From NCBI GenBank assembly GCA_000437215.1, contig FR898652.1, positions 3,837 to 67,836 on the forward strand: DNA of 64,000 nt. Reading direction: 5' to 3'. The position numbers and the translations under genes were made by a program. The DNA comes from Clostridium sp. CAG:440. GTDB taxonomy: Bacteria > Bacillota > Clostridia > TANB77 > CAG-508. The notes beneath the pieces were generated by a model, which saw nothing but the letters and a program-made list of their open reading frames with translations, searched no databases and was not told where the DNA came from. Positions 57,755 through 64,000 of this stretch are shown piece by piece (positions within the stretch are counted from its first letter, which is position 1; every line of letters begins with the position of its first letter).

Positions 57755-58141
57755 TTTTATTATCTCCTTTTACTATGATTTATATTTTATCTAATTTATC
57801 ATTCTTAGTATTTAAATTTTTTATATTATTTTATTTTTTATATAATGTTCTATATTTTATGTTTTCGTTTTGTCGAATAATGTCGTTGATTTTAAAAGTA
57901 CTAATAATTGTTTTTTTATTTTTCCATGTGAAACAGAAAATTTTGTTCTGTTTTTCTATGGTTAAATATTTACTAATATGTTTTACCGGCACAATCGTGT
58001 TTACATAAATGCGTTTTTATACTATTATTTGTTTTATTTGCCTTTATTTTCGTCATATATGATTTTAGCTGTTTATTTGTAAAATTATACTAATCTTTTA
58101 TAAAAACGCCTTATTTTAGATTTTCGTTTGTCATTTTACTA
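57755..58141. other. Gap between mnmE and mnmG
   Basis: About 390 bp, AT-rich. Holds a parS-like site (57920-57935), an overlapping small hairpin AAACAGAA/TTCTGTTT, and a long-range inverted repeat GCGTTTTTATA (58011-58021)/TATAAAAACGC (58099-58109). No gene recognised. Confidence 0.6.
57920..57935. promoter_or_regulatory. parS-like ParB binding site
   Basis: TTTTCCATGTGAAACA matches 13 of 16 positions of TGTTTCACGTGAAACA; the right half-site GTGAAACA is perfect. Location next to mnmG near the origin and parAB supports it. Confidence 0.6.
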
Positions 58142-59513
58142 TTATTTTCCTAAACAAAATCTTGAAAAAATTTCATTAATTATATTTTCTGTTACTTCTT
58201 CTCCTGTAATTTCTCCTAAGCTTTCTAAAATATCTTTTATAAAAATTGCAACAATGTCTGAAGGCATATTTTCATTTAAAGATTGTTTTGCTTTTTCTAC
58301 ATTTTCCATTGCCTTATGTATTAAATTTTTATGTCTTAAATTAGTAATTACAATTTCATTATCTAAATTTATCTCATTTAAGTTAAACATTTTTGTAATT
58401 TTATTATAAATCTCCTCTATTCCTATATTATTTAATGCAGATATTTTAACTATATTGTTAGTAATACTTTTTAAGTATTCATTATTTTCATCTATTTTAC
58501 ATGGTAAATCTATTTTATTTAGAACAATTATTATTTTTTTATCTTTTATTATGTCCAAAATTTCCATGTCTTCCTTGCTTAAATCCTTTGTTGCATCAAA
58601 TATTGCAATAATTAAATCTGCATCTTGTGCAATTTTTTTAGATTTCTTTACACCTATTTGTTCAACTTCATTAGTCGTATTTCTTATTCCTGCAGTATCA
58701 ATTAAATTTAATGGAATACCATTTATATTTACAAATTCTTCTATTGTATCTCTTGTAGTTCCTTCAATATTAGTTACTATAGCTCTGTCTTCATCTAATA
58801 TGGCATTTAAAAGTGATGATTTTCCTGCATTTGGTTTTCCTATTATTGCTGTTTTTATTCCCTCTTTTATTAATTTTCCATTATCAAAGCTATTTTCTAA
58901 TTTTAGTAATTCTTTTTCCACATTATTTAGCATGTTTAATATCTCATTTTCTGTTGCATCTGGTGTATCATACTCTGGATAATCTATTGAAACCTCTACA
59001 TTTACCATAACATCTAAAATTTGCTGTTTTATTTGTTTAATTTTTTTAGACAAATTTCCTTCAAGTTGGTTTATGCTTGTTTTTACCTCTTTTTCAGATT
59101 TGGCATTTATTATATCAATAACCGACTCAGCTTGGCTTAAATCAATTCTTCCATTTAAAAATGCTCTTTTAGTAAATTCACCAGGCTCTGCAATTCTAGC
59201 TCCATTTTTTAAACACAAATCTAATATTTTTCTAACAATTACAATTCCTCCATGAGTATTTATTTCACACATATTTTCAGTTGTATAGCTCTTAGGAGCC
59301 TTAAAATATGATACTAAAACTTCATCAACTATTTTTTTATTTTCTACTATATGTCCATACTTTATAGAATAGCCTTTTATATTTTCTATTTCCTCGTTTT
59401 TTTTAGGTAAAAATATTTTGTTTAAAATATCAAAACAATTTTCACCACTCATTCTAATTATTCCAATTCCACCAATCCCGAGGAGCCGTAGATATTGAAG
59501 CAATTGTGTCCAT
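58142..59513 (-). CDS. mnmE: tRNA modification GTPase MnmE, expressed through a +1 shift at CGG in codon 12
   Basis: 456 aa after the shift, normal length. ATG 59513 has an ideal AAAAGGAGG ribosome binding site and reads MDTIASISTAP, then CGG. Frame 0 ends at TAG eight codons on. Skipping the C gives P-GIGGIGIIRMSGENCF, matching the family start (TxPxGxGGIGIIRxSG). Later: G domain IGKPNAGKSSLLNAIL, EGTTRDT and the C-terminal CLGK with the conserved cysteine. Starting inside the shifted frame would lose the N-terminal strand. Because the shift is so early, frameshift efficiency sets MnmE output. Confidence 0.95.
59478..59480 (-). other. CGG +1 frameshift site in mnmE
   Basis: CCT CGG GAT TGG TGG in frame 0; CCT C|GGG ATT GGT GGA ATT after the shift. 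The restored glycine is conserved in MnmE. Confidence 0.92.
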
Positions 59514-59608
59514 TTATTTTTCCTCCTTTTTTACAATAAAAAAAGGACAAAAATCGAAACTATTTTTAATAGTAAATCCGACCTTTGACCTCCGATTTAT
59601 TTATTTAA

Positions 59609-60313
59609 TTATTTTTTTAAAGATATAACAATTCTTCTTCTTGGTTCTTCTCCAATGCTTTTTGTTTCTACTTTATCGTTGTCTTGCAATTTGCTATGTA
59701 TTATCTTTCTTTCATATGGTTGCATTGGTTCTAACGTTACAGATTTTCTAGTTTTTATAACTGTTTTTGCAACTTTTTCAGCTAGATCTTCTAATGTTTT
59801 TTCTCTTTTTTCTTTATATCCTTCTATATCTAATATAACTCTAACTCTATTTTCTATATTTTTTCCTGCAACTGCAGTTAAGATATTTTGGAATGCGTAT
59901 AAAGTTTCTCCTCTATATCCTATTAAAAATCCAAGATTTCCTTCTGTTATATTAACATTTAAGCCTGTTTTTGTTTTTTCTATTTCGTATTTTGCTCCAT
60001 TTAGCAAAGTACAAGATATTTCTTCTAAAAATTTTTGCACATTTTGTTTTGCTTTTTCTTGTTCTTCTTCTGATAACTCAATTATTGGTTTTTCTACTTT
60101 TTTTGTTTCTGTTTTTTTTGATTTTTCTTCATGTTCTTTTATTGTTAATTCTACTTTTACAACTCTTGGTGCTAATATACTAAAAAAGCTTCTTTTTTCT
60201 TCATTTTCTAATACTTTTATATCAACCATATTTTTTGTAACTTTTAATTGCTTTAATCCATTTTCTATGGCCTCATTTGTTGTCTTTCCTTCGGCAATAA
60301 TACTTTTTTCCAT
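59609..60313 (-). CDS. jag: RNA-binding protein Jag/KhpB
   Basis: 234 aa. N-terminal Jag domain (IIAEGKTTNEAIENGLKQL), lysine-rich linker, KH domain (GNLGFLIGYRGETLYAFQ) and R3H domain (MQPYERKIIHSKLQ ... EEPRRRIVISLK). RNA-binding regulator of cell elongation, in its usual place between yidC and mnmE. Confidence 0.95.
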   Translation of the reverse strand: MEKSIIAEGKTTNEAIENGLKQLKVTKNMVDIKVLENEEKRSFFSILAPRVVKVELTIKEHEEKSKKTETKKVEKPIIELSEEEQEKAKQNVQKFLEEISCTLLNGAKYEIEKTKTGLNVNITEGNLGFLIGYRGETLYAFQNILTAVAGKNIENRVRVILDIEGYKEKREKTLEDLAEKVAKTVIKTRKSVTLEPMQPYERKIIHSKLQDNDKVETKSIGEEPRRRIVISLKK

Positions 60314-60317
60314 TTTA

Positions 60318-61172
60318 TTATTCCTCCTTAAGAATTCTATCTAATACAAGTCTTTCTATTATCATTAAAATATTATTTATAAGCCAATATAGTGCAAGTC
60401 CTAATGGTGCTATAAATGCTATTGATATAGACATTATTGGCATCATCCATGACATCATTTTGTTTGTTTGCATTGCTACATCTACTTCATTTGAATCGTC
60501 TGCTTTTGGCTTTCCGTCTGCATCTAGTTCTATAACATCTTTTTTCTTCTTTGCTTTAGCTTGCATTGATGTTGTTAATCTCATAGAAATAAATGTTGAT
60601 ATTATATAAAGTCCTGGTATTATATAAACTCTATAATCACTCATACTTTGTTGTGGTATTTCGCTTAAGTCTAAACCTAAAAATTCCATGTTTAATCTAA
60701 CTTCTTCATTTTCAGGTCCTTTTTCTCTTATTATATCAATTTCTGGATATACATTATTTACATTTTTGCCTTCATCTTGCATTTGTTTTACATAGTTGTT
60801 TAAATTTTCTGTTGGAATTTTTCTCATATATGTTAATGGGCTTTTTACTAAATAGAATATTGATAATAAAAGAATTAATTGTATTATTGAACTTAAACAT
60901 CCACTCATTGGGCTCATATTTTCTGATTTATATAGGCTCATTATTTCTTGATTCATTTTTTCTGGATCATTTTTGTATTTGAATTGTATTGATTTCATTT
61001 GTTCTTGAAGTTTTGCGCTTTTTTTCATTGTTCTTTGTTGTTTTATTGATATTGGTAATAATATTATCTTAATTAATATTGTGAATAATATTATCGCTAA
61101 ACCATAATTGTTTAAAAGGTTATATAATAGGTTTAAAACATAACCAAATGTGTTTGCAAAAAAATCAAACAT
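60318..61172 (-). CDS. yidC: Membrane protein insertase YidC
   Basis: 284 aa. Five hydrophobic segments, KQQRTMKKSAKLQEQMKSIQ cytoplasmic hairpin, and GCLSSIIQLILLLSIFYLV. No lipobox cysteine. Inserts membrane proteins with or without SecYEG. Four bp upstream of jag. Confidence 0.94.
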   Translation of the reverse strand: MFDFFANTFGYVLNLLYNLLNNYGLAIILFTILIKIILLPISIKQQRTMKKSAKLQEQMKSIQFKYKNDPEKMNQEIMSLYKSENMSPMSGCLSSIIQLILLLSIFYLVKSPLTYMRKIPTENLNNYVKQMQDEGKNVNNVYPEIDIIREKGPENEEVRLNMEFLGLDLSEIPQQSMSDYRVYIIPGLYIISTFISMRLTTSMQAKAKKKKDVIELDADGKPKADDSNEVDVAMQTNKMMSWMMPIMSISIAFIAPLGLALYWLINNILMIIERLVLDRILKEE

Positions 61173-61193
61173 ATTTATATGCCTCCTAATTTA

Positions 61194-61413
61194 TTACTTT
61201 AGTGGATCATATCCTCCTTTTGAAAAAGGATTACATCTTAGTATTCTCCATATTCCGAAATGCTGTACCTTTTAGTGCTCCATACTTTTCAATTGCTTGC
61301 TTTGTATATTCTGAGCATGTTGGGTAATATTTGCATGTTATATTTTTGCTCTCTAACCATACGGAAATATGCTTTTTATACCAATTTATGATACTAATAA
61401 GTATTTTTTTCAT
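61194..61413 (-). CDS. yidD: Membrane protein insertion factor YidD, expressed through a +1 shift at CGG
   Basis: 72 aa after the shift, normal. ATG 61413 overlaps the rnpA stop (ATGA). Frame 0: NITCKYYPTCSEYTKQAIEKYG then ...GTAF and CGG (codon 53), ending at TAA eight codons later. Skipping the C gives GIWRILRCNPFSKGGYDPLK, the invariant YidD tail with its second conserved cysteine. Without the shift the protein would lack RCNPF...GGYDP. Confidence 0.94.
61255..61257 (-). other. CGG +1 frameshift site in yidD
   Basis: TTT CGG AAT ATG GAG in frame 0; TTT C|GGA ATA TGG AGA ATA after the shift. Confidence 0.92.
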
Positions 61414-61766
61414 ATATTTTCCTTATTTGAATTTAATTTTGCTTTTACAATAATATTATCCATATCTTGTTTTATCTCTTGGTAATTAGCATTTTTTATG
61501 TCCATTTTTTTCTTCCATAAAATAACTATGCTATAACCTGTACTTATTGTTTCTTCTATATTTTTATAATTTTCTCTTATCAATCTTTTAACATGATTTC
61601 TTTTTACAGCTTTTCCTGATTTTACACTTATTGCTAGTCCTAGAAAATTATATTTTGAATTGTTTTTTATTATAAAAGCTTCAATGTTTTTCCCTGAATA
61701 ATACTTTCCCTTTGTTAAAACTTTTTTAAATTCATAATTTTTTTTTAAAATTTTTGTTTTTTTCAT
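61410..61766 (-). CDS. rnpA: Ribonuclease P protein component
   Basis: 118 aa. NYEFKKVLTKGKYYSG, KSGKAVKRNHVKRLIREN (the RNR-type RNA-binding motif) and VILWKKK. Protein subunit of RNase P for 5' tRNA processing. Ends at a TGA that overlaps the yidD start, showing TGA works as a stop here. GAGGTG upstream. Confidence 0.95.
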   Translation of the reverse strand: MKKTKILKKNYEFKKVLTKGKYYSGKNIEAFIIKNNSKYNFLGLAISVKSGKAVKRNHVKRLIRENYKNIEETISTGYSIVILWKKKMDIKNANYQEIKQDMDNIIVKAKLNSNKENI

Positions 61767-61815
61767 TTTTTCACCTCTAATGTTTTAAGTCAAAAATTAA
61801 AATGAAAAAATTCTT

Positions 61816-61840
61816 AAAAGGCTTGTTTTAAGCCTTTTAA
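61816..61840. terminator. Hairpin between rpmH and rnpA
   Basis: AAAAGGCTT and AAGCCTTTT form a 9-bp stem with a seven-base loop. Probably a partial terminator/processing site that lowers rnpA relative to rpmH. Confidence 0.6.
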
Positions 61841-61845
61841 ATTTC

Positions 61846-61980
61846 TTAAGCGCTTAATTTGCTTCTACCTTTTGCTCTTCTTGCTTTTAAAACTTTTCTT
61901 CCTGCTCTAGTTTTCATTCTTTTCATAAATCCATGTTCTTTCTTTTCTTGTCTATTTTTTGGTTGAAATGTTCTTTTCAT
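61846..61980 (-). CDS. rpmH: 50S ribosomal protein L34
   Basis: 44 aa: MKRTFQPKNRQEKKEHGF, MKRMKTRAGRKVL, then RRAKGRSKLSA. Too short for usual ORF lists but unmistakable; all nine arginines are AGA. First gene of the leftward origin operon, opposite dnaA. Confidence 0.97.
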   Translation of the reverse strand: MKRTFQPKNRQEKKEHGFMKRMKTRAGRKVLKARRAKGRSKLSA

Positions 61981-62332
61981 ATATAGCACCTCCTACTGAT
62001 TTTTTCTATATTTTTAATTTTTTACTTTAAAATAACAAGTATATCGATTATACATTAGTTTCATATAAAATGTCAAGTAAATTTAATCTTTTTTTTATTT
62101 TTCCTTAAGGAAACTGAACTTTTAAGGATTTTTTTAAAATTTTTTTCATTTTTCTATTGCTTTTTGTAGAAATTTGATATATAAATTGTGGAGCAGTTGT
62201 GAATAACTTTGTGCGTAGCTTTTTTATTTGGGAATTTAAAGTTTCCGTAGTTAAAGAAGCTTATTCGTTTTTTACGTTTCACACAAAATTGGAATGCATT
62301 TTTGCAAGTTCACATTTGAAAGGATGAAAGAA
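61981..62332. other. rpmH-dnaA divergent region, possible part of the origin
   Basis: About 350 bp. Contains TTGTGAATAA (62197-62206), one mismatch from a DnaA box, and a TTGTGGAG element nearby; also ACGTTTCACA, a half parS-like site near 62277. Promoters for both divergent genes must lie here. Details are not resolved. Confidence 0.55.
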
Positions 62333-63685
62333 ATGAAAATAGATAAAGATGAACTTTTAACAAAAGCAAAAGAATTATTAAAAGATGAGGTTACACCAAT
62401 ATCTTTTAATACATGGTTTAAATCTTTAGATATACAATCTATTAGCAATGATCACATTGTTTTTACGGCTGTATCTGAATTTCAAAAAGATATGTTAGAA
62501 AACAAATATAACAGTTTATTAATAAACACTTTAAGCTATATTACAAATAAAAACTGGACTTTTTCTGTTGTAGATTTATCTAGTAAAGACGAAGATCCAG
62601 TTGAAATTATTTCAGAAAAAAAATCAAATGTATCAGAGACAGAACTTGAATCTAACCGTTCAAGTTTAAACCCTAAATATACATTTGAAACTTTTGTCGT
62701 TGGAAATAATAATAGATTTGCCCAAGCAGCATCTCTTGCAGTTGGTAATGACCCTGGAAATGCTTATAATCCATTGTTTTTATATGGAGGGGTTGGTCTT
62801 GGAAAAACCCATTTAATGCACGCAATTGGTAATAGAATATTAGAAGATAACATTAACACTAATGTTTTATATGTTACTTCTGAAAAATTTACTAACCAAC
62901 TTATTAATGCAATAAAAGATAATAAAAATGAAATATTTAGAAACAAATACAGAAATGTAGATGTTTTATTAGTAGATGATGTTCAATTTATAGCAGGTAA
63001 GGAAAGAATTCAAGAAGAATTTTTCCACACTTTTAATACTTTATATGAAGATAGAAAACAAATAATTTTATCAAGTGATAAACCACCAAGAGATATTCCA
63101 TTTTTGGAAGATAGATTAAAATCTAGATTTGAATGGGGGCTTTTAGCAGACATTTCATGTCCAGATTATGAAACTCGTTTAGCTATATTAAGAAAAAAAG
63201 CTCAAGATGAAAATATATTAATTGATGATTTTATATTATCTAATATTGCTACAAAAATAGATTCAAATATTAGAGAATTAGAAGGTGTATTTAATAAAAT
63301 TGTTGCTAGAGCTTCATTAATACATTCACCAATTAGTATCGAATTTGCTGAAAACATTATTAATGAATTTAAAGCTGAGAGTGAAAAGGTAATTTCTTGT
63401 GATTTTATAAAAGAAACAGTTGCTAAATACTTTAGTATAGATCCAAATGATCTATCTGGTAATAAAAGATCTGCTGAAATTGCTTTTCCAAGACAAATTG
63501 CAATGTATTTATGCAGAGAAGTAGCAAATATGTCATTTCCAAAGATTGGAGCTGATTTTGGTAACAGAGATCATTCAACAGTAATGCATGCTTATAAAAA
63601 AATTCAAAAAGAAGTTAAAGAAAAAAATAATACAAAATTAATTGTGGAAAGTGTTAAAAATATCATTACGGACACAAAACAATAA
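62333..63685 (+). CDS. dnaA: Chromosomal replication initiator DnaA
   Basis: 450 aa from ATG 62333 (AAGGA eight bases upstream; ATG 62324 is an alternative). Domain I about 1-90, then AAA+ domain with Walker A GGVGLGKTHLMHAIG, Walker B LLVDDVQFIAG, and C-terminal DNA-binding domain ending FGNRDHSTVMHAYKKI. Binds DnaA boxes at oriC and opens DNA. Start of the rightward replication operon; dnaN should follow beyond the window. Confidence 0.97.
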   Translation: MKIDKDELLTKAKELLKDEVTPISFNTWFKSLDIQSISNDHIVFTAVSEFQKDMLENKYNSLLINTLSYITNKNWTFSVVDLSSKDEDPVEIISEKKSNVSETELESNRSSLNPKYTFETFVVGNNNRFAQAASLAVGNDPGNAYNPLFLYGGVGLGKTHLMHAIGNRILEDNINTNVLYVTSEKFTNQLINAIKDNKNEIFRNKYRNVDVLLVDDVQFIAGKERIQEEFFHTFNTLYEDRKQIILSSDKPPRDIPFLEDRLKSRFEWGLLADISCPDYETRLAILRKKAQDENILIDDFILSNIATKIDSNIRELEGVFNKIVARASLIHSPISIEFAENIINEFKAESEKVISCDFIKETVAKYFSIDPNDLSGNKRSAEIAFPRQIAMYLCREVANMSFPKIGADFGNRDHSTVMHAYKKIQKEVKEKNNTKLIVESVKNIITDTKQ

Positions 63686-63859
63686 TAACAAATATAATTA
63701 CGAAATTTTTTTAAAATTTGTGTTTGTAGAAATAATTGTTTGGCAAAAAAAAATCTTTTTGTTCTTACGGAATAGCTACATTAGATTTCCACATGGTACT
63801 GTTAATAAGGTGTTTAAAAAATGTGAATATTTCAGTTTTACACAATTGTAATATTTCGT

Positions 63860-63941
63860 TGTGGATTAATCTTCCATTTTTCCACAAAATTATACACGTG
63901 AATTTTATTACGCACATAAGATATCAACATAGTTTTCCACA
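63860..63941. other. DnaA-box cluster downstream of dnaA (oriC)
   Basis: Three box-like sequences: TGTGGATTAA (63860-63869, reverse), TTTTCCACA (63878-63886) and TTTTCCACA (63933-63941), in an AT-rich spacer between dnaA and the presumed dnaN. This is the classic Bacillota oriC site. Confidence 0.75.
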
Positions 63942-63991
63942 GTTTCAACAGTACCTAATACTATTACTACTAAAAATATTATATTTTTTAT

Positions 63992-64000
63992 AAAGGAGGA
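63992..64000 (+). promoter_or_regulatory. Ribosome binding site of the next gene (probably dnaN)
   Basis: AAAGGAGGA at the very end of the window, about 310 bp after dnaA. The gene itself lies outside; dnaN is expected from conserved order. Confidence 0.6.

Noticed and set aside
59454..59503. mnmE starting at a leucine-rich upstream extension in the downstream frame (LQYLRLLGIGG)
   Set aside because: That frame has only a poor start near 59503 and no ribosome binding site, and it does not match the MnmE N-terminus; ATG 59513 with AAAAGGAGG plus the CGG shift does.

Overview
The window is a very AT-rich chromosomal segment of a spore-forming member of the Clostridia (Bacillota). Its right end is the replication origin: rpmH, rnpA, yidD, yidC, jag, mnmE, mnmG, rsmG, parA and parB run leftward, dnaA runs rightward, DnaA boxes follow dnaA, and a ribosome binding site at the last bases probably belongs to dnaN. 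Endospore formation is indicated by an alpha/beta-type SASP, SleB/YpeB, SpoIIR, SpmA/SpmB and a GerMN protein. The exact species cannot be read from the sequence; an uncultured low-GC gut-type Clostridia lineage is the best guess.

Layout. 1-1.2 kb: 5' end of a VirD4-like coupling protein gene with two small companion genes. 1.2-9 kb: DnaJ-like protein, MurF, SASP, VanW-type protein, YpeB/SleB, a glycolipid glycosyltransferase. 9-15 kb: recR, ybaB, dnaX, SRP RNA, tadA, tRNA-Arg(CCT), a ComEC-like hydrolase, a TtcA-like thiolase. 15-18.5 kb: phosphoglucomutase and a UDP-sugar pyrophosphorylase. 19-27.5 kb: spoIIR, murA, walJ, rlmH, a long inverted repeat, spmAB, abrB, rsmI, trmN6, gerM-like. 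27.7-33.7 kb: a 1445-residue CoA-dehydratase-activase-type protein, a patatin-like protein, a J-domain protein. 33.8-49.4 kb: a leftward type IV secretion locus (four VirB2-like proteins, PrgI, split VirB4, VirB6/TrbL, two NTF2-like proteins, a lysozyme/CHAP cell-wall enzyme). 49.5-64 kb: Pip/YhgE exporter with TetR regulator, two tRNA-Ser genes, then the origin cluster.

The main discovery is a rule. Eight genes are interrupted in their reading frame: pgm, rlmH, spmB, a patatin gene, the secretion-system lysozyme gene, a secretion-system VirB2-like gene, mnmE and yidD. In every one, the break is at an in-frame CGG codon. Skipping one base there (C|GGN, +1) restores a full-length protein with the expected family ending or length (RlmH becomes 159 aa; YidD regains its RCNPF...GGYDP tail; MnmE regains its normal start with an ideal ribosome binding site). 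I found no in-frame CGG in any uninterrupted gene. CGG therefore behaves as a +1 frameshift codon in this organism, probably because no tRNA reads it as arginine, or because CGGN is decoded as a four-base glycine codon. AGG (with its own tRNA-Arg(CCT) here), AGA and CGT still act as ordinary arginine codons, and TGA still acts as a stop (for example at the end of rnpA).
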